The position numbers were made by a program, and so were the translations under genes. Below, piece by piece: positions 41,609 to 48,877 of a stretch of 48,877 bases of DNA. Position 1 is the first letter of the stretch; every line of letters starts with the position of its first letter. This DNA comes from an uncultured Eubacteriales bacterium (GTDB taxonomy: Bacteria; Bacillota; Clostridia; Lachnospirales; Lachnospiraceae). Where the stretch lies: assembly GCA_902797845.1 (NCBI GenBank), contig CADBUJ010000039.1:1-48877 (forward strand), written 5' to 3'. The notes below the pieces were generated by a model, which searched no databases, had not been told where the DNA came from, and saw nothing but the letters and a program-made list of their open reading frames with translations.

Positions 41609-42625
41609 ATGTTTTCCGATACCATTAATTCTTTGTTCAATTCCATAGTTTTCTGGCCCATGCTTATCAGTTTTATCCTTGGGTTTGCAGGAATGAAGCT
41701 CGGCATACCGCTTATTAAGAAGCTTCATCTCAGCCAGTATGAAAGGGAAGAGGGACCCGATGCTCATAAGAAAAAGGCCGGGACTCCCACCATGGGCGGA
41801 ATAATCTTTCTTATCACATCTACCGTAACAGCCCTGATATTCTTAATATATTATTCGGTTTCAGATAAGGGATATGAGAACGTAACAAAAATGATCCCTG
41901 TACTTCTTGTTACTTTGGGCTTTGGCATCATAGGGTTTATAGACGATTTCCTTAAAGTAAGATTTAAAAGGAATATGGGACTGAACAGTCTTCAGAAAAT
42001 GGCGGGGGAGATACTTGTAACACTTATATTTACCATATATGTGATGGTGTTTTCCGGCCTTAAAACAGAAACAGTCATACCGTTTACCGGCGGTGCAGTG
42101 TGGACTGTCCCCGGATGGTTTTATGTAATATGCATGTTTATAATCATTTTGGGTACCGTAAACGGAAGCAATTTTACGGACGGTCTTGACGGACTGCTTT
42201 CTTCCGTATCGGCAGTTATAGGACTATTTCTTATTTTTGCGGGATTATTCAGGGATAGCATGGTATCTTCTTATGCTTCCATAATAGTCGGTGCTTTGCT
42301 GGCATTTCTGATATTTAATTCTTATCCGGCAAAGATATTTATGGGAGATACGGGTTCCCTTGCCATCGGCGGCTTTGTTGCGTCCGCTTCCTATATGCTG
42401 CAGATGCCCATATTTATCGCGATAGTAGCCTTTGTTTATCTTGCAGAGATCCTGAGCGTGATGATCCAGGTAGTATACTTTAAATGCACTGGAGGAAAAA
42501 GGATTTTCAAAATGTCACCGATACATCATCATTTTGAATTATCCGGATGGCATGAATCCAAGGTCGTATCTATATTTACCATCATAACAGTTGTGCTCTG
42601 CTGTATCGGAGCACTTGCAATGTAG
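41609..42625 (+). CDS. mraY: Phospho-N-acetylmuramoyl-pentapeptide transferase
   Basis: MraY makes lipid I on the inner membrane face from UDP-MurNAc-pentapeptide and undecaprenyl phosphate. The 338 residues have about ten hydrophobic helices and the motifs HKKKAGTPTMGGI, FGIIGFIDDFLK (Asp pair), NGSNFTDGLDGL, FMGDTGSLAIGG and the cytoplasmic SPIHHHFELSGWHESKV. RBS is ACAGGAGATGT. Lipid carrier supply links it to ispA/dxs upstream in the window. Confidence 0.96.
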   Translation: MFSDTINSLFNSIVFWPMLISFILGFAGMKLGIPLIKKLHLSQYEREEGPDAHKKKAGTPTMGGIIFLITSTVTALIFLIYYSVSDKGYENVTKMIPVLLVTLGFGIIGFIDDFLKVRFKRNMGLNSLQKMAGEILVTLIFTIYVMVFSGLKTETVIPFTGGAVWTVPGWFYVICMFIIILGTVNGSNFTDGLDGLLSSVSAVIGLFLIFAGLFRDSMVSSYASIIVGALLAFLIFNSYPAKIFMGDTGSLAIGGFVASASYMLQMPIFIAIVAFVYLAEILSVMIQVVYFKCTGGKRIFKMSPIHHHFELSGWHESKVVSIFTIITVVLCCIGALAM

Positions 42626-42633
42626 GAGTTAAA

Positions 42634-43995
42634 ATGGATCTGGCAGGTAAAAAAGTCCTTGTGGCAGGTACCGGAAAAAGCGGCATAGGCTGTATAAAGC
42701 TTCTTACAGAAGAAAATGCCTGTATAACCGTATTTGATAACGGGAACAATGTTGACGAGGCAGTTATTATAAAAAGGCTTCAGGATGCAGGAATAGATCC
42801 TGAGGGAAAGGAAATAAACGCAGGAGATATCTCGAGTATAGGAAAGATGGACCTTGCGGTCCTGAGCCCCGGAATAGATCCCGAATCAAAGCTGGCAGCT
42901 GATCTTAAAGATAAAGGCATCCCTGTTATAGGCGAGATAGAGCTTGCTTTCAGGCAGGGAAAAGGAACTGTTACAGCGATCACAGGTACTAACGGGAAAA
43001 CCACGACTACGGCGCTTACAGGAGAGATCCTGAGCAGATTCTTTAATGATGTTAAGGTTGTCGGAAATATAGGAAACCCTTATACGGAAGCCGCTTCAGG
43101 TCTTACGGATGACTCAAGAGTGGTAGCGGAGATATCAAGCTTTCAGCTGCAAACGACTGTGGATTTCCATCCTCACGTTACAGCCATTCTTAATATAACT
43201 CCCGATCATCTGGACAGGCATAAGACTATGGAGAATTATATAGAAGCAAAATTCTCCATAGCAAAAAATCAGACGGCGGAGGATTACATTATCCTTAATC
43301 ATGATGATGATAACATCAGGAATTATAAAGGGGATATAAAGCCTTGCAGGATATGGTTCTCCTCAAAAGAGAAGATAAAGGGCTTTTATTACAGGGAAGG
43401 TGCGATCTTCGATAATACGGAAGGCATCAACGAAAGACTGATAACATCATCGGAGATGAACATCCTCGGAATACATAATATGGAGAATGCCATGGCAGCA
43501 ATGGCTATGGCAAAGGTGCAAGGTGTTCCTCCTGAAGTTATATGGGAAGCTGTAAGCTCCTTCAAAGCGGTGGAGCATCGCATAGAATATGTCCGTACAT
43601 TTAATGATATTGATTTTTATAACGACTCCAAAGGGACAAATACGGATGCAGCCATAAAGGCAGTCATGGCAATGACAAGACCTTCGGTAGTCATCGGAGG
43701 AGGATACGACAAGAATTCCGAATTTGATGACTGGATCGAGACGTTTCCCGGAAGAGTAAGGCATCTGGTCCTTATGGGAGAAACAAGGGACAAGATAGCC
43801 GATTGTGCAAAAGCACATGGTTTTACTGATATTTCATTTGCTGATGATCTGGAAGATGCAGTGAATAAAGCATATAAAGCTGCAAAAGCAGGCGATGCCG
43901 TGCTTTTGTCCCCGGCCTGTGCCAGCTGGGATATGTTCAGGGATTACGAAGAAAGAGGAAGGCTCTTTAAAGAGCTGGTAAACGGTCTTAAATAA
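42634..43995 (+). CDS. murD: UDP-N-acetylmuramoylalanine-D-glutamate ligase
   Basis: MurD adds D-glutamate to UDP-MurNAc-L-Ala using ATP. The 453 residues have the N-terminal Rossmann-like domain (KKVLVAGTGKSGIGC), ATP site ITGTNGKTTTTALTG, EISSFQLQT, NITPDHLDRH, and the C-terminal domain with FYNDSKGTNTDAAIKAV, IGGGYDK and LLSPACASWDMF. It follows mraY by 8 bases and shares one base with ftsW. Confidence 0.96.
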   Translation: MDLAGKKVLVAGTGKSGIGCIKLLTEENACITVFDNGNNVDEAVIIKRLQDAGIDPEGKEINAGDISSIGKMDLAVLSPGIDPESKLAADLKDKGIPVIGEIELAFRQGKGTVTAITGTNGKTTTTALTGEILSRFFNDVKVVGNIGNPYTEAASGLTDDSRVVAEISSFQLQTTVDFHPHVTAILNITPDHLDRHKTMENYIEAKFSIAKNQTAEDYIILNHDDDNIRNYKGDIKPCRIWFSSKEKIKGFYYREGAIFDNTEGINERLITSSEMNILGIHNMENAMAAMAMAKVQGVPPEVIWEAVSSFKAVEHRIEYVRTFNDIDFYNDSKGTNTDAAIKAVMAMTRPSVVIGGGYDKNSEFDDWIETFPGRVRHLVLMGETRDKIADCAKAHGFTDISFADDLEDAVNKAYKAAKAGDAVLLSPACASWDMFRDYEERGRLFKELVNGLK

Positions 43996-45170
43996 TGGAA
44001 ACCGGTATTTTGACTGCAGGAAAAAAGAATAATGTGTCAAAAGTTAAGGAAGACAGATTTTTTGACTATACGCTGCTTTTTATAATCGTATTCATGGTGC
44101 TTTTCGGCCTTGTAATGGTTTACTCCGTAAGCTCATATAAAGGCTTTACCGATTATAACGATTCCCTTTATTTTGTTAAAAGGCAGACATTCTATGCCTT
44201 TGCCGGTCTTGTGGCAATGGCTGCGGTGGCTTTTTTTGTAGCGAAGGTGGATCTTATAATAAATATCCTTAATTCAAAAGTCGCATATGCCTTTTATATA
44301 GCGGCTGTTGTAATGCAGGGCTTAGTTCTTTTCGGAGGTTCTTCAGCCAACGGATCCATCAGATGGCTCAGCATAGGCGGCCTTACCCTTCAGCCTTCTG
44401 AAATATCCAAGATACTTATGATCCTTTTTACATCATATGTAGTATCAAATATGGGAAGGCAGCTTAACAAGTGGTATAAGATACTCTGGCTCTTTGTTTT
44501 ATGCCTGCCCGTTATATACATGGTTGCAAGGGAAAACCTTACTACAGGAATAATAATAGCAGCCATCGTTTTTGCCATAGTTTTTGTGGCAGGCAGAAAG
44601 TTTATAACATATGTCCCCATAATCATGCTGGGGGTTGCCGGCGTGGCATTCATGATAGTCGGAACCGGCTACAGAAGCGAAAGAGTGGACGCGTGGATGC
44701 AGGTTGCTACCCACGAAAAGGCATATCAGATAAGGCAGGCGCTTTATGCCATAGGTTCCGGAGGCGCTTTCGGCAAAGGACTTGGAAACGGTATACAGAA
44801 GGAATTTATTCCTGAGGCTCATACTGATATGATTTTTTCCTGTATCACAGAGGAGTTGGGCATCATCGGAGCCATAGGGATAATTATATTATTTGCATTA
44901 CTTTTGTGGAGATGTATCGTTATAGCGAACAATGCTCCCGATCTGTACAGTCAGCTGGTAGTTGTAGGAGTGATGACCCATATAAGCGTACAGGCCATCA
45001 TAAATATTGCAGTGGCAACGAATACTATGCCCAACACCGGTGTTACACTGCCGTTCATAAGTTACGGAGGTACGTCTATTTTCTTCCTTTTGGTGGAAGT
45101 TGGACTGGTACTCGGTATATCAAGAAGGATCAGGCTGACTCAATCTGATGAGAAAGGAGTGGGGCAATAA
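43995..45170 (+). CDS. ftsW: SEDS glycosyltransferase FtsW
   Basis: FtsW polymerises lipid II at the septum together with the class B PBP. The 391 residues have about ten membrane helices and SEDS motifs: GLVMVYSVSSYKG at the first helix, RWLSIGGLTLQPSEISKI, AREN, QIRQALYAIGSGGAFGKGLGNGIQKEFIPEAHTDMIFSCITEELG and NTGVTLPFISYGGTS. A SpoVE-like role cannot be excluded, but sporulation genes here look degraded. Next in line is ftsQ; murG, usually present here, is absent. Confidence 0.94.
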   Translation: METGILTAGKKNNVSKVKEDRFFDYTLLFIIVFMVLFGLVMVYSVSSYKGFTDYNDSLYFVKRQTFYAFAGLVAMAAVAFFVAKVDLIINILNSKVAYAFYIAAVVMQGLVLFGGSSANGSIRWLSIGGLTLQPSEISKILMILFTSYVVSNMGRQLNKWYKILWLFVLCLPVIYMVARENLTTGIIIAAIVFAIVFVAGRKFITYVPIIMLGVAGVAFMIVGTGYRSERVDAWMQVATHEKAYQIRQALYAIGSGGAFGKGLGNGIQKEFIPEAHTDMIFSCITEELGIIGAIGIIILFALLLWRCIVIANNAPDLYSQLVVVGVMTHISVQAIINIAVATNTMPNTGVTLPFISYGGTSIFFLLVEVGLVLGISRRIRLTQSDEKGVGQ

Positions 45171-45205
45171 GTCAGGAAGGACCTGTATCAAGGAGATAGC
45201 CAAAG

Positions 45206-45958
45206 ATGGAAAGACAGATAAACGAAGATTATAAAAGAAACAGAATAATCAGACGGCTCAAGATATTCGGCATACTTGTGGGCATTCTGGCCATCCTTGC
45301 TGTTGCTTTTCTTGTGATCTTTACCATGCGCAAGGTAGAAGTGAACGGGAATACGAGATATTCCGATGAACAGATCAAGGCAGCCTTAAAGGCTGAAGGC
45401 AGCAGAAATGCAGTTCTTTATTATTTGGAGAACAGGGATATACATGAGATACCGGAGCTTATATTTATTGAGCGTGTGGACATAAGTTTTTCCATGCCGG
45501 ACACCATCTATATAGATGTTGTGGAAAAGACCCTTGTGGGGTGTATAGAGAAGGATGACAGGTTCTATTACTTTGACACTGAGGGAACGATACTTGAAGT
45601 AACAGACACACAAAAAGAAGAAGTACCCCTGATGGAAGGGGCACAGCTGGAAAACCCCGATGTGGGCAATAAGATATTTGTTGCAGACCCTAAGATCTAT
45701 TCAAATCTCCTGCAGCTGTCTCTGATGCTTAACAAATATGAAACAAATATAGACAGTGTTTCTTTTGATGATGACGGCAGCATGAACCTGATCTCCGAAG
45801 ATATAAAAATTGAAGTGGGAGACGGAACAAACCTGGAAGAAAGGATATCGGCGCTTAACTCACTGCTTAAGGCTTTGGAGGGAAGAAAGGGTACTTTGGA
45901 TCTGACAAATTACAGCTCGGCAGACGATGCGACGATCTTCCGTACAGATGAGGAATAA
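45206..45958 (+). CDS. ftsQ: Cell division protein FtsQ/DivIB
   Basis: FtsQ/DivIB scaffolds FtsL and FtsB at the divisome. The 250 residues have a short basic cytoplasmic part, one membrane helix (about 18-42, LKIFGILVGILAILAVAFLVIF), a POTRA domain (MRKVEVNGNTRYSDEQIKAALKAEGSRNAVLYYL) and a beta domain (IERVDISFSMPDTIYIDVVEKTLVGCIEKDDRFYYFDTEGTILEV). Length is normal. AAGGAGATAG precedes the ATG. Confidence 0.9.
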   Translation: MERQINEDYKRNRIIRRLKIFGILVGILAILAVAFLVIFTMRKVEVNGNTRYSDEQIKAALKAEGSRNAVLYYLENRDIHEIPELIFIERVDISFSMPDTIYIDVVEKTLVGCIEKDDRFYYFDTEGTILEVTDTQKEEVPLMEGAQLENPDVGNKIFVADPKIYSNLLQLSLMLNKYETNIDSVSFDDDGSMNLISEDIKIEVGDGTNLEERISALNSLLKALEGRKGTLDLTNYSSADDATIFRTDEE

Positions 45959-46014
45959 GAAGCAGAATTTGCATAAAATTCACAAAAAACAGGCCTTTTA
46001 TATGGTAAAAGGTG

Positions 46015-46043
46015 TTGCAAAATGTTAAAAAAAATAATACTAT
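46015..46043 (+). promoter_or_regulatory. Possible ftsZ promoter
   Basis: TTGCAA (46015-46020), 17 bases, TACTAT (46038-46043, four of six bases). The 127-base AT-rich gap between ftsQ and ftsZ is the largest in the cluster, in keeping with a separate ftsZ start. Confidence 0.45.
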
Positions 46044-46085
46044 ATTTAATAATTGAAAAATATTTCGTTGAAGGAGGAAAGACCC

Positions 46086-47168
46086 TTGCTTGAGATCAAG
46101 AGTAATGAAATGGACTCTGCCGCAAAAATCCTCGTTATAGGTGTTGGCGGTGCAGGAAATAATGCAGTTAACCGCATGATAGACGAAAACATCATGGGTG
46201 TTGAATTTATAGGAGTAAATACTGATAAACAGGCTTTACAGCTTTGTAAAGCAGATAAACTGTTACAGATTGGCGAGAAGCTTACCAAGGGTCTTGGAGC
46301 AGGAGCAAAGCCTGAAATCGGCGCTAAGGCAGCAGAGGAGAGCCTGGATGAACTTTCACAGACCGTAGAAGGCGCAGATATGGTATTCGTTACATGCGGT
46401 ATGGGAGGCGGAACAGGAACAGGTGCAGCTCCCATCGTTGCAAATATAGCGAAAGAAAAGGGTATCCTTACTGTAGGCGTTGTTACAAAGCCTTTCAGAT
46501 TTGAAGCAAAGCAGAGAATGATCAATGCTGACGCCGGAATAGAGAAGCTTAAGGATGTGGTTGATACACTTATTGTTATCCCCAACGATAAACTCCTTGA
46601 GATCGTAGACAGAAGAACTTCCATGCCTGATGCTCTTAAGAAGGCAGATGCAGTTCTTCAGCAGGGCGTTCAGGGCATTACAGACCTTATAAATGTTCCC
46701 GGTCTTATCAACCTGGATTTTGCAGATATCCAGACAGTAATGAAGGACAAGGGAATCGCCCATATCGGAATCGGCGAAGGCCATGGAGACGACAAGGCTG
46801 TTGATGCCGTTAAGCAGGCTATAACAAGTCCTCTTCTTGAGACTACCATAGAGGGAGCTTCCGACATCATAATCAATATCTCCGGTGATATCGGACTTAT
46901 CGAAGCAAATGATGCAGCTACTTATGTAGAGGAGCTTGCAGGTATAGAAGCAAATATCATCTTCGGTGCGATGTACGACGAATCAGAAGCTGATTCCTGC
47001 AGGATCACAGTTATTGCAACAGGTCTTGAGGATGCATCCAAGGGAGCATCTGCAGCAAAGGCAGCCGCAGCAAGAAAGACTGCAGCTCAGCCCGTGCCCA
47101 AGATGACTGAGAATTCTCCCAAGAAATCCGGAAGCATAGAGATCCCTGCTTTTTTACAGAAGAAATAA
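46086..47168 (+). CDS. ftsZ: Cell division GTPase FtsZ
   Basis: FtsZ polymerises into the division ring. From TTG 46086 the product has 360 residues beginning [38 protein letters not shown] (46071-46077) is 8 bases before that TTG, whereas an earlier in-frame TTG (46053) lies before the ribosome site. Motifs are the tubulin signature [21 protein letters not shown]-like [11 protein letters not shown], and the C-terminal peptide [10 protein letters not shown] that binds FtsA/SepF-type anchors. ftsA does not lie beside it. The linker is short and Ala/Lys-rich. Confidence 0.97.
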   Translation: MLEIKSNEMDSAAKILVIGVGGAGNNAVNRMIDENIMGVEFIGVNTDKQALQLCKADKLLQIGEKLTKGLGAGAKPEIGAKAAEESLDELSQTVEGADMVFVTCGMGGGTGTGAAPIVANIAKEKGILTVGVVTKPFRFEAKQRMINADAGIEKLKDVVDTLIVIPNDKLLEIVDRRTSMPDALKKADAVLQQGVQGITDLINVPGLINLDFADIQTVMKDKGIAHIGIGEGHGDDKAVDAVKQAITSPLLETTIEGASDIIINISGDIGLIEANDAATYVEELAGIEANIIFGAMYDESEADSCRITVIATGLEDASKGASAAKAAAARKTAAQPVPKMTENSPKKSGSIEIPAFLQKK

Positions 47169-47185
47169 TTAAGAACAATAAAAAT

Positions 47186-47217
47186 AAAGCAGTCTCCTTA
47201 TGATGGGAGACTGCTTT
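47186..47217 (+). terminator. Terminator-like hairpin after ftsZ
   Basis: AAAGCAGTCTCC (47186-47197) pairs perfectly with GGAGACTGCTTT (47206-47217). The T-run is only the TTT closing the stem, so termination may be partial; nrdR starts 20 bases later. Confidence 0.75.
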
Positions 47218-47237
47218 AGTATGCGGAGAGTAAAAAT

Positions 47238-47684
47238 ATGAAATGTCCTTATTGCGGAACTAAAGATACAAAAGTTATCGATTCCAGACCGGCTAATGAG
47301 AATAATTCCATAAGACGGAGAAGACAATGCGAAAAATGCAATAAAAGGTTTACCACTTACGAAAAGGTGGAGACCATTCCTCTTATTGTCATTAAAAAAG
47401 ATGAAAGCCGTGTGCCCTATGACAGGACAAAGATCGAGAGCGGTATTCTTAAATCCTGCCATAAACGGCCTATTTCCGCAAAGCAGATCTCAGATACCAT
47501 AGACGAGATAGAAACAGAGATCTTTAATAAGGAAGAAAGAGAGATCCCGGCATCCGTCATAGGCGAGATAGTTATGGATAAGCTTCAGGCGCTGGATCCC
47601 GTGGCATATGTTAGATTTGCATCTGTATACAGGGAATTCAAGGACATCAATACATTCCTGCAGGAGATAAAAAAGATATTATAA
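47238..47684 (+). CDS. nrdR: Ribonucleotide reductase repressor NrdR
   Basis: NrdR senses ATP/dATP and represses ribonucleotide reductase genes. The 148 residues have a zinc ribbon (CPYCGTKDTKVIDSRPANENNSIRRRRQCEKCNKRFTTYEKVE, residues 3-44) and an ATP-cone domain (VIKKDESRVPYDRTKIESGILKSCHKRPIS). The ATG is preceded by GGAGAG. With no space for a promoter after the ftsZ hairpin, it is probably read through from ftsZ. No nrd genes lie in the window. Confidence 0.95.
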   Translation: MKCPYCGTKDTKVIDSRPANENNSIRRRRQCEKCNKRFTTYEKVETIPLIVIKKDESRVPYDRTKIESGILKSCHKRPISAKQISDTIDEIETEIFNKEEREIPASVIGEIVMDKLQALDPVAYVRFASVYREFKDINTFLQEIKKIL

Positions 47685-47690
47685 AGATTG

Positions 47691-47716
47691 AAAAAGTCCC
47701 CGACTGGGGACTTTTT
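47691..47716. terminator. Bidirectional terminator between nrdR and dtd
   Basis: AAAAAGTCCCC (47691-47701) pairs with GGGGACTTTTT (47706-47716) around a 4-base loop, giving T-runs on both strands between the convergent genes. Confidence 0.92.
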
Positions 47717-47718
47717 AA

Positions 47719-48165
47719 TTACAATTCTTCTGTATCATAGATGATGGTTACAGGACCGTCGTTGACCAATGATACTTCCATATGAGCTCCGAATACTCCT
47801 CCTTTTGTGGTAATACCTTCTTTTGTGATCATATCCATAATATATTCATACAGTACTCTGGATCCTTCGTATGACATGGCCCTGGTGAAACTCGGCCTGT
47901 TTCCTTTTTTAACATCAGCCATAAGCGTGAACTGAGATACCATTAATATCTCTCCGCCGACATCTTTAAGAGAAAGATTCATCTTATCATTCTCATCTTC
48001 GAAAACGCGAAGATTTGCGATCTTTCTTGACAGGATATCGGCTTCTTTTTCAGTGTCGCCTTCACCTATTCCCAGAAGAACGAGAAAGCCTTTATCGATC
48101 TCGGATACAACATTATCATTTACCTTTACAGCTGCGCTGCTTACTCTTTGTACGACTGCTCTCAT
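47719..48165 (-). CDS. dtd: D-aminoacyl-tRNA deacylase
   Basis: Dtd hydrolyses D-amino acids (and glycine from tRNA-Ala) wrongly attached to tRNA. The 148 residues show MRAVVQRVSSAAVKV, the SQFTLMADVKKGNRPSFTRAM motif with the catalytic-site SQxT, and GGVFGAHMEVSLVNDGPVTI, which contains a variant of the GP-containing cross-subunit loop (NDGPVT). The ATG at 48165 follows GAAAGGATATCC on the minus strand. Confidence 0.95.
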   Translation of the reverse strand: MRAVVQRVSSAAVKVNDNVVSEIDKGFLVLLGIGEGDTEKEADILSRKIANLRVFEDENDKMNLSLKDVGGEILMVSQFTLMADVKKGNRPSFTRAMSYEGSRVLYEYIMDMITKEGITTKGGVFGAHMEVSLVNDGPVTIIYDTEEL

Positions 48166-48288
48166 GGATATCCTTTCATATGTCTTTGATCTTTAGATCT
48201 TTATCGAAGTTTGATGTCGAAATCTGTCGGATGATGATTATTGAACAGCGGCTCCTTTCGTAGAAAAATAACTTTAAAAGGAGATATT

Positions 48289-48877
48289 ATGTTCAGCATC
48301 ATCAACAGCATTATATTAAAAGGAAATATGTCCGTCCCCGTTAAGATACAGGCGGATATAGCAAACGGTTTTCCCTCCTATACGATGGTTGGATACTTGT
48401 CTTCCGAAGTCAGAGAATCCAGGGAGAGAGTGATATCGGCGATCAGGAATTCCGGATTTAAGATACCTCAGAAAAGAATAGTCATAAACATCTCGCCTGC
48501 AGGTATCAGAAAAAACGGAACGGCCATGGATCTGCCTGTAGCTATTGGGATTTTATCATCTCTCGGCATTGTTTCCAAGACTGCCGTTAATAACAGCATT
48601 TTTTTGGGGGAACTCTCTTTAAGCGGAGACCTTCTCCCTGTTAAGAACTTTATACCTCTTATGGCGGGGCTTGATCCCGGGGCAGATATCAAGGTATTTG
48701 TGCCTTTGGGAAATGTGAAGGAGGGTGCTTACCTTCAGGATCCCAGGATCATATATATAAAAGATCTGAGGGAATGTGCGGACATCATAAACGGGAAAAA
48801 AGAAGGAAAAAAAGCAAATGAATGCCCCGGTGAAGAAATACATTTCGAGGAAGATCTGAGCGAGATAAACGGACAGG
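48289..48877 (+). CDS. ComM/YifB-family AAA ATPase (magnesium chelatase-like), 5' part
   Basis: Only the first 196 codons are in the window. MFSIINSIILKGNMSVPVKIQADIANGFPSYTMVGYLSSEVRESRERVISAIRNSGFKIPQKRIVINISPAGIRKNGTAMDLPVAIGIL is the N-terminal ChlI/ComM domain, with IFLGELSLSGDL following. ComM is a helicase for branch migration during natural transformation; in Clostridia the homologue often stands beside dprA. The ATG at 48289 follows AAAAGGAGATATT. The ATPase motifs lie beyond the window edge. Confidence 0.9.
   Translation, partial: MFSIINSIILKGNMSVPVKIQADIANGFPSYTMVGYLSSEVRESRERVISAIRNSGFKIPQKRIVINISPAGIRKNGTAMDLPVAIGILSSLGIVSKTAVNNSIFLGELSLSGDLLPVKNFIPLMAGLDPGADIKVFVPLGNVKEGAYLQDPRIIYIKDLRECADIINGKKEGKKANECPGEEIHFEEDLSEINGQ

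Noticed and set aside
48215..48221. TGTCGAA, an exact 0A-box core, between dtd and the ComM-type gene
   Set aside because: A 7-base match is expected several times by chance on two strands of 49 kb, and there is no second copy or clear promoter arrangement here.

Overview
This window looks like a chromosomal segment of a Gram-positive, low-to-moderate GC anaerobe of the Clostridia, most likely a non-sporulating or sporulation-degenerate member of the Lachnospiraceae. That placement is an inference. It rests on gene order (xseA-xseB-ispA-dxs-tlyA-nadK-argR-recN-spo0A; yicC-remA-gmk-rpoZ-priA-def-fmt-rsmB-rlmN-stp-prkC-rsgA-rpe; the mraZ-ftsZ division cluster), on a perfect CIRCE element before groESL, on strong Shine-Dalgarno sites, and on protein character such as the acidic-tailed omega subunit. 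No plasmid, phage, CRISPR array or intact insertion sequence was seen.

Layout. 1-176 is the 3' end of a DNA glycosylase gene. 282-2352 is the HrcA/CIRCE-type groES-groEL operon. 2364-11321 runs from an Asp23/Gls24 protein through nusB, xseAB, ispA, dxs, tlyA, nadK, argR and recN; most junctions are a few bases or overlaps. At 11514-12056 the expected spoIVB-spo0A pair is replaced by a single gene carrying only the Spo0A DNA-binding domain, with 0A-box-like sequences beside its promoter. rqcH lies on the minus strand (12081-13829), divergent from yicC. 13982-27433 is a long information-processing block covering a YicC nuclease, RemA, nucleotide and transcription genes, PriA, deformylase and formyltransferase, rRNA methylases, the Stp/PrkC phosphatase-kinase pair, RsgA and Rpe.

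27492-36215 is the accessory part. It holds a choline-kinase-like phosphotransferase, tRNA-Gly(CCC), a metal-efflux locus (an ArsR repressor divergent from a free HMA protein and a P1B ATPase, with two matching 22-bp operators), a glycerol dehydrogenase, an alpha/beta hydrolase, an exported lipoprotein that fuses a cyclophilin-like domain to an aldo/keto reductase, and then two decayed genes: the tail of a sortase-anchored surface protein and an ABC exporter with internal losses.

36407-48877 returns to core genes: ychF, then a compact division and wall cluster (mraZ, rsmH, ftsL, pbp/ftsI, mraY, murD, ftsW, ftsQ, ftsZ) without murE, murF, murG, murC or ftsA, then nrdR, dtd (minus strand) and the start of a ComM/YifB-type ATPase.

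The best candidates for something unusual are the receiver-less Spo0A with apparent autoregulatory boxes, the exported cyclophilin-like/aldo-keto reductase fusion beside a hydrolase lacking the usual serine, a 40-base palindrome enclosing the -10 and start site of ychF, and a recurring arrangement of terminator-like hairpins 12-20 bases before start codons.
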